Part shown: positions 23,431 through 36,398 of the stretch, one piece after another
How positions within the stretch are numbered: position 1 is the first letter of the stretch
Layout of the letters: every line of letters starts with the position of its first letter
Source of the DNA: Coriaria nepalensis
Lineage: Eukaryota; Streptophyta; Magnoliopsida; Cucurbitales; Coriariaceae
Direction: 5' to 3'
DNA: 64,000 nt
Assembly (NCBI GenBank): GCA_027186245.1
Contig: CP114499.1
Span: 5,275,001-5,339,000 of the forward strand
The notes under the pieces: model-generated
The model's database searches: none
Told to the model about the DNA's origin: nothing
Seen by the model: only the letters and a program-made list of their open reading frames with translations
Made by a program: the position numbers and the translations under genes

Positions 23431-24851
23431 CATAAGATTCTTTGATATTGAATCTACTGAGCAACAAAATCAATAAATATACATAAAAGCTTAGAAAATG
23501 ATTCACAAGCAATCTGCACTGGATCCTAAAAAAAAAACAATCGAATCCATATTCGGGATATGTTCTTCACGAAGAAGAAGTTCAAATTCAGATCCGGATT
23601 CGATCTTGACTCTTCACGAAGAACACGCGGTTTTATTTTTTTTATTTTTATTTTTTGTGCATATGAGGTTGACCAAAGAAAAACTTAATTATTTATAATA
23701 AAAAATTTAAACGAATTAACTAAAAATAATGTCTAGAGTTAAAAAAAAAAAAAATCAATTATTCATATCAAATAAAATACAAAAGATTGTATTATTAAAA
23801 ATAATAAATAAAAGTAAAAATAAACTAGAAAAAAATTGGCTGGTATGATGGCTAAGGGGAAACTATGAGTGAATATTACTCGAGAAATTTAACTGACAAT
23901 AAATATAAATATATAAGTCAAGTCAGGATTTTAGTATAATAAAATTTAAATTCAAATTATTATAATTAAATAATAATAAAAAAATAATTAGGGTGTGAGG
24001 TGAGGCTTCATGATACAGTGCGAAGATAAATTATCAAAAAAAAAATTAATAAATAAATAAATAATGTTTATTTATTTCAATTATCTAATGTAAAATATAT
24101 AAACTAATTTTGTCTTTGATTACAAAAGGAAAAAAAAAAGGTTTGAATAAAAAAAAAAAAAAAAAAAAAAAGGGGTAAAAAGTGAAAAGGAGACCTTAAT
24201 TAAACCAATGAACTGCACAACTTTTCTGCTTTTTTCCACGAAGCAAGGTCTCTTTCTCATGCTGCTCCCAATTTATTCAATCACCAGCCCCTTTCTTTCT
24301 CTTTTCTTGGGCCTCTTTCATTTTGGGCTTGAACAGCCTCTTATTTCCTTTCCATCAAGCCCTCCTCTTTCTCTTTCTCTTTCTCTTTCTCTTGGGCTTT
24401 TTTTCTTTTCTTTTTGCCTACGCTGATGCTTCTTTTTATTATTTTTATATTTAAATTTAAAAATTTCATTTTCACTCACAAATTGCAATCCCTTCGGAGA
24501 TTTGGACAGTTGGGCTTTAAATGCAATGGGGTGACCCCATTCGTGCATGTTTCCATCACAACTGGGTCTTTTCTAATCGATCCAAATATTTCAACGGCCC
24601 AACTTTGTAGTTCAGCATTTAACACGGATAGAAAGCTATCCGTTTAAAAGAAGACGTGTCAACAAAATGGGACCCTAATAGGCCCAAATCGTGACAGTGA
24701 GAAGACATACTGGGCCCAAGATCCGACAACCACTTGCATCTGGACCTCCTCCGACGTGGGAGACTCTCCTCTTCACAGTTTCTTAAGACCACAAAAATTG
24801 ATTGACAATTGCCTAATCAATCATTTTTTGCATTTTTAAAAAAAAAATGTT

Positions 24852-24883
<32 letters not shown>

Positions 24884-27796
24884 TTTTTCTTTTTATTATT
24901 ATTTTTCTTTTTTAAATAAAATGAAGATACGGCAGACCAAACGACTGGGAAACGTGGGAAGGCTCGTAGCCCTTGGATTAAAATCAAAAGCCGTCGGTTG
25001 CAAATCGGTTGAGCTGACTACGATAATTGGTCAAAGGGATAAGTAACGGGTCGGTGAGAGGGCCATGAGCAATTAAAAAAAAAAGATATTGTTTTCGAAG
25101 GAAGGAGAGAATGAATCAACTATAACTATATCATGTGTTCCTCATAGTTTGGAACCATATCTTTGCATATGTTATAAAAAAGTATTAAAACCGGACACAT
25201 AGACATATTCCTACATTAACTTCTTTTTTATTTAATAATATTTTGTTTATTAATAATGTAAAGGGGTCTAAGAACGCGGTTTCTTCTTTGCTGGTTGCAC
25301 ACACGTGTATACTAAATATTGTATAGAGCAGAGTGCAGACAAACAAACTTACTTGGGAAGTAGTACAAATTCAAAGTCTCAACTCCCCTCGCTAACTATT
25401 TATTAATAATTTTTTGTTTTTTGTTTTTTTTTAATTTTTTTTTTATAGTGGAGGTATTTCAAATAGAAAAGTAAAAAGTACATACTTTACATATACTTTA
25501 TAGTACTTTGTTCGAAAAATGGATCACGGAAAGAAGGGAAAAGTAAAACGTGTCTAATGTTTACACATAAAGATCCTACTGACAAGAAAGTTGCATGCAT
25601 TGAGATATTGAATTATTACAAGATTTACAAGTATCATATCCACTATACATTGATTCCGATCGATGGATTCGAACTCCACAATTCCATACTCTATCAATTT
25701 GAATTCTTTTACGTTCAATAACTCATTTGATCGTCGATTTCGATTGATGTATCAATTATAATCTTCTTCTTAACAATTACAATTTCTCTTTCAAATTCTA
25801 ACATACCCGTAATTTCTTTTTTAAAAAAACAATTGATCTTCAATATAGGGTCGTCAATAGTAGAATTAAGAGTAAAAGTCAATTCATAAGAAACTTAATT
25901 GATAACATGTGTATTATGTAGATGTGGACTTAAAATTTTGGGATCATAGGGTCTAAGTTCAAAAATATTATGGTTAGAAAAAGTAGAAAAATGATTAGGA
26001 GTACAAGGTGTTCTTCGTATAGTATGGTACAAATATATTATCAAAAATATATTAATAAATAAATTAAATATATACATTTCGATGGTCTGATATAGAGTAT
26101 ATATACTAGTTTTGTCTTTGGTTATTGTTGACGAACAAATTCTACGAACGCAATATGAAGAATTAGTATTGTAAAATGTAATTGTTCTATCTCAAAAGAA
26201 AGCGTTATGAAAAAAAAATGTATTAATGTAAATGATAAATAAGTAAATTCATTTCATTAAAGATATGTTACTGTAATAAAAATGATCTGACTTGACAAAC
26301 GAAGAAGCATGATAGAATGCTTAAGGGTTACACTAGTCATAGACACTAAATATATTGAATAACGTTTAAGAAAAAAGATTGCAATAATGAGTTGAGGGTG
26401 AGAGCATCACAAACTCAATGAATTAAGCAAGTTGAAGGCCTACATAGCGATAAAATAATCCGCAAGGGATCAAGACTTTAGGCTAAGAAGGATGAGTGGT
26501 GGTTGTTGTGTTTTTGAGTTGTTAGATGTGTTTTCCATGATTAATGGGTTTTTATTGTATTGTATGCCTTGTGCCTTGGATTGAGACCTCTATTAATAGG
26601 TCTCAAAGACTTAGGCGGTAAACATTTTCACTTAGTCAGCAAATTTTCTAATTGTTAGAAAAGCCTCCAGGAATTTTGGATTTTCCCTTCTAGCCTTCGA
26701 GAATATGCTTAAAGTTGGTAAAAAGCTCTTAAAAAAAGTCAAAGAATACTTTCCTCTTTGTAGATAGATCCTTAACCTTTTCCAGTAAATCATTTGAATC
26801 AATCAGTATTCTTTATCTTTTCACGAAGAGCCCCCCCTCCACTTTATTAAAATATCTCTCGATAATAAAAGTCCATCATACTATGTTGGAAAACCCCAAA
26901 ATATTATAGATTGACCCCAAAAAATAATTTAAAAAGCCCCAAAATAGAGGAATATAATGGTTGTGCAGCCATATGGCCGATCGCCCAACTATGGTCAACC
27001 GGTCATTAGACGATCGGTCGTCCATGGCTGACTGGTCTTAAGCTCATTCGGCCTACTCGAACAAAAAGGAGACTGAATAAGACTTTTTTTTATTGTTGTC
27101 TTTTTTCATCCTTTCCTCGGTTGATTTCATTAACTTCATGGATGACTATGCTTTGCACCTTATTCTAAATGACAAAATGTTAATTTTGACTCCAATTACG
27201 TTTGACACTTGCCAAAATGACAATTTTCGCACCAACACTTATAGGAAAAAAGAAAGTTTGAATTAGGAAATCTTTTTTTTGTTTTTTCTATCAAAGTAAA
27301 TATCATACATTAAATATAGAAATCAAGTATAAAGTAGGCGCATACAAAAAAGTCTCTAGGCCTTTTAGGGGGGAAAACAAATCTAATTCTACATTAAATG
27401 ACTTATCATTCCATTCTGATAACAAAAGCAAACACACTTTAGTTTCACAATTGTTTCTACATGGAAAGAAAGAACAATGACAACAAAAATTAGGGGCAAA
27501 ATAAATCAGTTCCTGATGATTATCTTGATCTAAGATAAACGCCAAAGAGAATGAAGGTGTTTACACCCATCCTAATAGTCACATCTCCCTACAAGATTGA
27601 GAAGCGACCCAATCCACGACACAATTTGTTAGTTGTTAGGAAACATAAGCATGTAAATAAAAGATAAATATAATGAAAATAATATTTAAAAGTTATTTTA
27701 GATCACATCCTAGCATGCATAATTTCTAGTAAGATTGATCATATAACAATTATATCACATATAATCATATAACATTTGTATCACATCTTATCATTT
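23431..27796. other. AT-rich intergenic region with microsatellites
   Basis: No gene recognised. It includes a CTTTCT hexamer-like run at about 24361-24392, a (TTTC)n run at about 24849-24888, and poly-A/T tracts near 24150 and 25420. A 355-bp segment at 26884-27238 begins TGTTGG and ends CCAACA and may be a solo LTR, but no target duplication is visible. The remainder is unremarkable A/T-rich sequence. Confidence 0.5.
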
Positions 27797-28835
27797 CGCT
27801 ATATGGTACGCTCAAAATGATTAATGGGTGAATGAGAAATTGAATCTCAAAATACAACCATTGGAATGGTTTAAAGGAGAAAAAATGAAGGAGAAAATTT
27901 TATCCCACATTGGAAAGGAGAACAAGTGGGAGAATGTTTATATAGAATTGCATATTTGTTAATGTGTAATAAAATATAAGCTAGAATGCTCTCTCTTACG
28001 CCATCCTGCAGGGGGGTGCAAATCTGAATCGGATCGGGCTTAGCTCGTGTGCGCCTGCACCTGGGCACGCCAAATGTCGGCCCGAAAATGACCCAGTTTG
28101 CGTTGGCCCTCCTTTTGTTTTTCTCCCGGATATTTTTGTTTTTTCTTCTTCTGCATAAGATGAAAGGTTTGAAGATGAAAGGTTGAAGATGAAAGGAATT
28201 TCATCATATTTAAACATAAATTAAACCCAAGTTAATTTTCATTAATCTTTTATCCCCTCATGAGCCTATAAATTGACATCTTCCTCCAATTTGAAAAAAC
28301 ACAATAAAAAACGAAATCTCTAATCTCTCTAGTTTCCTTCCTCCCTCTAAGTTCTAAGTTTTTAATGTGGTAGAGTTTGAACCACTGTTTGAGTTCGCCG
28401 GGAATAGTTTGGTGGTGCGCCGCTACTATTCGTCTCCATTGTATCTTGGGAGACAGACGTCGTTCAACTTTCTGCACCGACGTGAGAGGGCGAATATGTT
28501 TTAAGGAAACTGTTGCATAACAGGTCTCGATTTGATTCTCTATTGCTACTCTATTTTCATATTCTGTTCTGCCTTTTACAGATTTTGATCTATTTTATTT
28601 TACTGTTCTATTCTATTTTTATAGATTATATTCTGTTCTATCTTTTACAAATTCTGATCTGTTTTATTTTACTGTTCTATTATATTTTTATAGATTATAT
28701 TATATTATGCTTTTTACAGATTCTGATATGTTCTGTTTTACAATTCCATTTTACATACTATTCTATTTTATAACATCATTGTTTTCTTAATTACTGTTTA
28801 CTGTATTCTATTTATTATATATACATACTCCTACA
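27797..28835 (+). repeat. Truncated 5' LTR of the Copia-type element
   Basis: Aligns with positions from about 32145 onward of the 3' LTR (block beginning TCAAAATGATTAATGGG) to the common end CTCCTACA. The first ~120 bp of the LTR, including the TG terminus, are missing or replaced by unrelated AT-rich sequence. Confidence 0.8.
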
Positions 28836-29906
28836 ACTTAAAAAAGATTCATTTTATATATATAAAAAACATATTTAATTTAATCAAATTCGAAATATTC
28901 TCTATGTAATAAATAAAACAATATACGTTAATGAAATGTTTCTTTACACTAAACGTTTCTATGTTAGTGTTAATGTAATTTACTCTAATATTAAATTCTA
29001 TAACGGATTTAATATCAATGTAACGGATTTACTCTAATGTCAAAGTGGAAATGGCTTTGTCAACATAAATATGGGTTTACATATTTGATTGTGTTTATAT
29101 GTCTTGAATTGAAATTGCATAAATTGTGTGCGATAGAGATTAATTAGTATCTTAACTATAAAATTTGGATCAAAGCATGAATTGAACCTATAAAATATAT
29201 TGTTGTTATTGGTGAGATCAATTAATGCATAATTGACAATTATAATTGTATTATAATTTATTATAAATTTTGTAATTGTTTTACAAATAAATATTGTAGC
29301 GGTTTAAAAATTAAAATTTGTAAGTGTTACAAATTTAATTGATCGTTTTACAATTAATAATGTTTTCCAAGTAATCGTATTGATTTTGAAATAAAAATAT
29401 GTATCTGATTTTGATTAATTGTTAACTATTAGAATTTAATTTGCAATGCTCTGAATTTAAGTTCGGAATGGTTTACCAATTAAAATTTTTTACGGTTTAC
29501 ATGTATATGTAACGGTTTTCAAATTTAATTGATCAAGTTACAAATTTATTTTGTAACCGGTTTACATTTGATTATTGATGCTCCGATTTTAATTTGTAGC
29601 AATTAAGAAAATTAATTATAAAGGTTTATTAAATAAACCTTTAATGTCTAGTTAAAGTTATAACAATTTCGAAATTAGTTCAAATCGGTTAGAAATTAAT
29701 TTGTAATGGTTCAAAGTTATTTTGTGATGGTTTGGAATTAATTTGCATCAGTGCAAAATTAATTCATATGGTTTCAAAAATGCAATGACTTTTAACATTT
29801 TATTTTGAAGACTGTTTACAGTTTTTCTTCTTTATGAGTTTTAATTATTTATAACTGTTTAGTTACTAAGATACTCCCTCATATCAATGCATGTGTAATT
29901 TCAGAA

Positions 29907-30840
29907 ATGGAATCTGAAAGTTGCCAATAAGCTGCTGCTATCGAGATGACCCCTTTTATCGCTCGAGTCACTTATTATGTGGTTCTTCCTGTGAACCATG
30001 GTGAGAAACCTGAGAAATTCAATGGACATAATTTCAAAAGGTGGCAGCAATAGATATTGTTTTACTTGACTATACTGAATCTTGTGAGATTCTTAAAGGG
30101 AAGTGTTCATGTGCTTAAAGATAATGAGCATGATGTCCAAGCAGTCAGTGTTGTTGATGCTTGGAATCATTCTGACTTTCTATGTTAGAATTACATAATG
30201 AATGGTTTGACCGACTCTCTGTACTCCGTATATAGTACAAAGAAAATGACGAATGAGCTATGGGATGCCTTAGACCATAAATATAAAACTGAGAATGCCG
30301 GTACTAAGAATGCTATTGTGGGCCGGTTCCTTGACTATAAAATGGTGGATTCCAAGATTGTAGTCAATCAGGTTCAAGAACTTCAAGTAATTTTACATGA
30401 GATTCATACCGAGGGGATGACTTTAAGTGAAACCTTCCAAGTAGCTGCTATTATTGAGAAGCTTCCGCCCGGATGGAAGGATTTTAAAAACTAGCTTCAG
30501 CATAAGCGAAATGAGATGAATATCAAAAATTTGATTGTTCGACTTCGAATTGAAGAAGATAATCAAAATTTTGATAAAAAAGAGATTATTAAAACATGAG
30601 GCAAAGGCTAATGTTGTGGAATATGGTCAGGATTCCAAAAAAACTAACAAATGGTCTAAGTTGGGACCGAAAAGAGGAGTCTCAAAGAAGCAAACTAAGT
30701 TTCAAGGGAAATGCTTCAATTGTAACAAGATAGGTCACAAAGTTTCGGATTGTAGGCTCCCAAAAAAGAAATCAAGCCAAGAGTCTAATATGGTGGAAGA
30801 CATTGCTCAAGATGTCTCAGACCTTGATCTCTCTTCTTAG
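29907..30840 (+). pseudogene. Copia gag remnant with zinc knuckle
   Basis: Starts ATGGAATCTGAAAGT and has an early in-frame stop, then the UBN2-type Gag domain (EKPEKFNGHNFKRW, later [21 protein letters not shown] and [20 protein letters not shown]). Stops occur at several points including 30492-30494, and a frameshift near 30597 leads into the nucleocapsid part with an intact CX2CX4HX4C knuckle (CFNCNKIGHKVSDC). Family assignment is firm; function in this copy is lost. Confidence 0.85.
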
Positions 30841-32023
30841 TTGATTTTGTTTTAAAATGGGAAAAGTTTGTTGAATGAGCTTATAAGCTAAATGAAATGT
30901 AATGATCCTTTGAGAAATTAATAAAATAAAGCTAGCTATTTTATTAGTTGCTTGTGTCTTTATAATCTATAGCATGTTAGATTAGAATATGTTAATTATG
31001 ATTCTATGCGTAGAATAATTAACATATGGATCATATACTAAATTCTTACATGAGAAAATAAACAAGGTTATTATTTAAAATGAATGTCAAACTTCTTGGT
31101 TTAATCCATAAGAAGAGATATGTTCTCCTTGCACATATATTTATGAGAAGGTTCAAAATGAACAAAGTATAAACGAATTCTAGTGTTTATCATACTCAAG
31201 AACAAGAAAATAAATAAGAAAGCTAGGACATAAAATATTATAGTCCAAAATTTTCTTGTTAGAAAATAAATATTAGAACTTCAAGAAGGCTATCTGGAAA
31301 AAAATTTAGTAAACTACTCTCAATTATAATTATCCATGGATAACATTGCGGATCTGCTAACCAAAATAGAGAGTTAATTGAAAAATCATCAAGGGGAATG
31401 AGACTAAAGCCCATAAAAGAGTAAGTCAATATAATGGAAACCCAACCTAGTTGACTGAAGATCCCAAGATTTAAGTTCAAAGGGACAACCTAGTTGTATA
31501 AGACTTAATTATATCACTGTGGGGGGTATCCTCCTATCCATTCCCATGATGAAACATTGATGCCCATAAGAGAAATGATAAGCTATGTTTTTAATGATTC
31601 TTAGGCGTCGAAAATTTGAGCAGAGTAAAACGGGTTACTCTTGATTAAGAATCACCTATGTGAGAGAGAAGTGGGGCCACTTCTAAGAGAATTAACTTAG
31701 GCATAATTCTCATCAACTTTTGCAGAATCAGGCAAATGTTCAAGGCCAAAATGAACATAACAATGAGAAGTCAAGTGTGTCAGGTAAGATTCCTGTGTGA
31801 AGTATATTATTGTTTACATGAATGGCAGAACAGTTCAAAGACATCGTGTCTACTGATCAGCTAGTAAAATCAATGTACTTTTACAAGGGAAGGTTCAAAG
31901 ATTGATACCTACCTATCCTATGCAGGTTTCAAACCTTCGAACTCTATCTTCAGGTAAAAAAACGTTTTAATGTCAAAAAACTTATGTTTTAATTAATCCT
32001 TCAATTTCATTCATGTGGGGGAT

Positions 32024-33222
32024 TGTTGGAAAATGAGCATATCAACATGCTATGTTAATGCTTGATTTTGAGTGGGGTCCACTTCATGTAAGCGAAAGGT
32101 CAAAGCTGATTCGGATTCTCCTCCGTGAAAGCATCGAATCGGTGTATGGTACTCTCAAAATGATTAATGGGTGAATGAGAAATTGAATCTCAAAATACAA
32201 CCATTGGAATGGTTTGAAGGAGAAAAAATGAAGGAGAAAATTTTATCCCATATTGGAAAGGAGAACAGGTGGGAGAGTGTTTATATAGAATTGCACATTT
32301 GTTAATAGTTAATAAAATATAAGCTAGAATGCTCTCTCTTACGCCCTCCTGCAGGGGGGTGCAAATCCGAACCAGGGCTTAGCTCGTGTGCGCCTACACC
32401 TGGACGCGCCGAATGTGAGCCCGAAAATGACCCGGTTTGCCTTGGCCCTCTTTTTATTTTTCTCCCGGATATTTTTGTTTCTTCTTCTGCATAAGATGAA
32501 AGGTTTGAAGATGAAAGGTTGAAGATGAAAGGTTTGAAGATGAAAGGTTGAAGATGAAAGGAATTCATCATATTTAAACCTAAATTAAACCTAAGTTAAT
32601 TCGCATTAATCTGCTCTCCCCTCATGAGCTTATAAATTGACATTTTCCTCCCATTTGAAAAAACACAATCAAAAATGAAATCACTCATCCCTCTAATTTC
32701 CTTCCTCTCTCTAGAGTTCTAAGTTTCTAGTGTGGTAGAGTTCGAGCCACTGTTTGAGTTCACCGGGAATAGTTCGGTGGTGTGTCGCTACTCTTCGTCT
32801 TCGTTGTATCCTAGGAGATAGACGTCGTTCAACCCTCTGTACCGACGTGAGGGGTCGAATCTGTTTTAAGGAAACTGTTTATAACAGGTCTCTGTTTGAT
32901 TCTCTATTTTCATATTCTGTTATGCCTTTTATAGATTCTGATCTGTTCTATTCTATTTTTATAGATTATATTATGTTCTGCCTTTTACAGATTCTGATCT
33001 GTTCTATTTATTGTTCTATTATGTTTTTATAAATTATATTCTATTCTAGTTTTTACATATTCTAATCTATTCTGTTTTACTATTTTATTCTGTTTGTACA
33101 GATTATATTATGTTATGTTCCATTTTACAATTCTATTTTACATATTATTCTGTTTTATAGCATCACTATTTTCTTAGTTACTGTTTACTGTATTCTATTT
33201 ATTATATGTACATACTCCTACA
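32024..33222 (+). repeat. Full-length 3' LTR of the Copia-type element
   Basis: 1,199 bp from TGTTGGAAAATGAGC to CTCCTACA. It contains an extra ~34-bp tandem copy of the GATGAAAGGTTTGAA motif (about 32497-32560) compared with the 5' LTR. The downstream U5-like part is a diverged repeat of TTTTACAGATTCTGATCTGTTC-like units. Confidence 0.82.
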
Positions 33223-34325
33223 CTCACGTGTTCACTCTCTAACCTTAATCCATATGATTCATTTCGCACAGTTAAGTTTCTATTGAAAGTTTCAATTTAT
33301 GAAACAGTAAGTTTGGGAAAGAGAAGAGAAAAAATTCACTTTTCTCTCTAGGGATTTTCGGCCAAGGAAGTTTAGAAGACTTGACGTATTTGAACAAAAC
33401 CTTAGGATATATTTACAAGCATAACTAGATTATAATTTCCTAATCATATTATGTTTTATAATTATTTTAAAACTCTTATCATCTTTAAATATCTTTTATC
33501 TTAAACTCTTAAGAGATAAAATTTAATCAAACCCACATCATGGCTGACTATCCTAACGGATAATACTCATAGATATTTAATCAACTTTTTAATTAATTTA
33601 ATTTATAAAAATTTAATTAATAATTTGACTCGTTAATTATTTAATATCCTATTATTAATATGAATTTTTAATAACAAATTATTATAATATTAGCTCAAAT
33701 TAGGAGTGAATACAATAAACCATATTAATTGAAAATCGAAATTTTACCCAATCCTAACTAAAATTATATCTATTAACAAAGTATATTTTTCTTAAATCAC
33801 ATTTCAAAACGTTTTGAAGTCCTAACATTTTAGACAGTGGATGTGTAAAATATAAATCTAACGGTATTAAAGATGATGGGTTGAAAATCATTAGATCTAA
33901 TTTTTGAAGATCCAACCGAATAAAATATTGAACATCACAAAATCTCCGAAACTTATAAAAAAATTAACTCCAAACTGATATTTTGGCCGATGAGCTCACA
34001 TTCCCTAAGTAGAAGTGGCTACTTAATTTAGTAGTCGGGCCATAATAGAGTGATCGGGTGTCTCCCGGATGGTTTGTCCCCCTCTACACCACGTGCACGA
34101 TCACTATTTGATTTATAATTGTCATTATTTCGGACAACATTTCCGACTCTTTATTCATTTGCCTGCTTACTTTCCCTGTTCACTTTCAGATCTCATATGA
34201 GTTAAAAAGAAATTTATAAAAAATAATAAATAAATAAAAAACAATTTGACCTAATACACCCAGAAGTGTCATCTTGCTAGTCCGGATGAGGGGTATAATG
34301 GGAAATACACAAAATAACAGGTTCG
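33223..34325. other. Upstream region of the DUF1685 gene
   Basis: AT-rich sequence without a gene. The last 200 bp before the TATA box are the probable proximal promoter of the DUF1685 gene, and contain a CACGTG core at about 34091-34096. Confidence 0.5.
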
Positions 34326-34333
34326 TATAAATA
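34326..34333 (+). promoter_or_regulatory. TATA box of the DUF1685 gene
   Basis: TATAAATA at 34326-34333 followed by a less AT-rich stretch, 210 bp before the ATG at 34543. This predicts a transcription start near 34360 and a 5' UTR of about 180 nt. Confidence 0.6.
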
Positions 34334-34542
34334 GGGCGAGTGGCCATAGCCGTTATGATCACCCATCTCTAGTTATCTCTAGTTAGTACCTTTCCTTATC
34401 CATCATTAATTCATTCCCCTTTCTACATATTGATCACTCGATTGATTTACATTCTACTCTACTCGTTTCCTCTTCCAATTGATAAAGAACTCTAGCTCGC
34501 TATACCTAATTAGTTGGAGAATAATAACAGATTCTCTTTGAC

Positions 34543-35522
34543 ATGGCTTCAGATCATGAGCGAATCCGCTACTCTTCTTCCACTCAAGAATATGAATTCG
34601 ATGATGAAATTGAAATGGATGATCGTGATCGTCACCTCCATCCTCATCCACTTACCAGTAATAGTAATCTCTCTAGGCTATCTGTCTGTACCACGAATTC
34701 TTCTTACGATGAAGACGCCCATGGCGGCCTGGATTTGTTAATTTCCAAATTGTCGATGGAAGATTGCGACGGTAGTGATGCAGACGATGAAGATTTTTCC
34801 GACGAGAAGGATACAGTAAGTAGTAGGTATCGGTTCTGTTCTTCTGATTCCGATGAGGAGCCGCCGGCTGGGTACAGGTCACTTCCAGCAACGCCGCCTG
34901 CGGAAGGGAGGCGGAGGGGGAGGGGGATGATTAGTACTGGTACAAGTGGGGTCAAGGATTATGTCAGCGAAAATGAAGCTCAGAGAAAGGCCGGTATGAG
35001 GAAGAAGAGGAGAGCGACGATGGCAAGGCGGCAGAGGAAGAAAGACGGCATGTCGGAAAGTATGACGCTGGGACGACATGCCGGAAGTTTCGGAGGTGTA
35101 GGAAGTGGGGAAGAATTCGGTGGAGGTTTAGTAGTGATAACGAGGCCGAAGGGAGGGAGTAGGGCTCTGCGTATGGACTTGGAGGAAGTCAAAGCCTGTA
35201 GGGATCTTGGCTTTGACTTGGAAATGTCAAGCTCCAATCTCTCCATTGATACCAGCAGTGGAGCTAATTCCCCCATCTCTAATTGGCGTATTTCTAGTCC
35301 TGGTAATTAATTGATAACGCTAATTACTTGCTCTAATATCTAATCAACTGATAATTAGGTTTATGGGTCATCAATTAATATTCAGTAAGCACTGAAATTG
35401 ATCTGGTAAATTGAACAGGGGATGATCCAAAGGATGTGAAGGCTAGACTGAAGGTATGGGCCCAGGCGGTTGCTCTTGCTTCGACTTCGACTTCGACTTC
35501 GAGGGTGGGCCCCGTTATCTGA
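34543..35522 (+). CDS. DUF1685 family protein
   Basis: Two exons, 34543-35302 and 35419-35522, GT-AG intron of 116 bp in phase 1, total 864 nt (287 residues). The N-terminal third is acidic and Ser-rich (EYEFDDEIEMDD). The middle has an Asp/Ser/Glu run and a basic block KKRRATMARRQRKK, plausibly a nuclear localisation signal. The C-terminal part carries the conserved DUF1685 core: LRMDLEEVKACRDLGFDLE, the Ser-rich linker, SPISNWRISSPGDDPKDVKARLKVWAQAVALAS. The tail has Ser-Thr repeats encoded by a (TCGACT)n tract. The molecular function of DUF1685 proteins is not known to me. A recent inverted, broken copy lies at 22170-23430. Confidence 0.92.
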
Positions 35523-36398
35523 CTCACATCGTACCTGTTTGGTTTTTGGTTGCTTCCTTCCCTCCACATGGTCATGTCTACCCATCTTTTTGTTGGCCCA
35601 AGACTCCAAACCTTATCTAATCTCTCTTCATTTTTTTCTTTTTGGAATGTAAATTATTCTATGATGACACGACTCATCTGATAGTTGTTTGTCATTGCTT
35701 ATACACTTTTATAGAGAGTGGAGTTTTTGTTGTATCAGATATTGTTTATAATATTTACATACCATGTAAGGAGATAGAATAGATTCCATAGACTGTGTTA
35801 AGAAGTTGGCTGCGGGTTCTTTTTAACTTTTTCTATTTTATCCTTTTCCTTCGTCTATCCCTTCTTTGAGCATAGACAGAGATGTCAATAAGCTGAATAA
35901 AAGAAAATAAAAATAAAAAAATAAAAAAGAGAAGCAAAAGGAAGAAATTTCCGGGAAAGAAACACAGCAAAATTTATTAACTTTCTGTGTCAAATTTGAA
36001 CTTGACTGGGTGCAAAAGAAGTCAAGGACCGCGTCAAGAAGGTGGCTAGTAATATGACGTGAAGGCTAAGACTCAATCTTGTAGCCTGGGTTTGGGGGGT
36101 CAACGTAGTAGATGAATTAACACCACTGCAGAAGAAACACAAATCAATCAGAAATTTACAAGACAGAGGCTGTGTTGTTAGCTTGGTACCATGTAATTAA
36201 TTATGAACTTAGGATCTGTTAATTCATATAGAAGAAAAAGGGCATGAAGTAAACATAGTATTACAATGATTATAGTATTAGTATCTTCTACTTGTAGGGG
36301 GACAGTCTTATTTGTTTCCAATAAATAAGAATAAGAATAATATTACAGTTATTTCAGAAACTATTGAATTGGGTTATAATGGGCGAGTTGAAGCTCAC
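35523..36398. other. Convergent 3' flanks of the DUF1685 and PAE genes
   Basis: Holds the 3' UTR of the plus-strand DUF1685 gene (its sequence up to about 35940 is duplicated at 22170-22700) and the 3' UTR of the minus-strand pectin acetylesterase. No extra gene seen. Confidence 0.55.

Larger units (their letters stand above)
27797..33222 (+). mobile_element. Non-autonomous Copia-type LTR retrotransposon
   Basis: About 5.4 kb. A shared LTR sequence occurs at about 27797-28835 and 32024-33222, both ending ATACTCCTACA. The interior has a Copia-type gag remnant (29907-30840) and, near 31330-31430, a trace of the RNase H C-terminus (DNIADLLTK then RELIEKSSRGM in another frame), but no protease, integrase or reverse transcriptase core. 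A purine tract TGTGGGGGA immediately precedes the 3' LTR. The 5' LTR lacks about the first 120 bp and no tRNA-type primer site follows it, so this copy is rearranged. No target duplication could be identified. Confidence 0.82.

Noticed and set aside
25650..25690. GATTCGAACTCC, resembling a tRNA T-arm
   Set aside because: No acceptor stem, D-arm or anticodon arm could be built around it.
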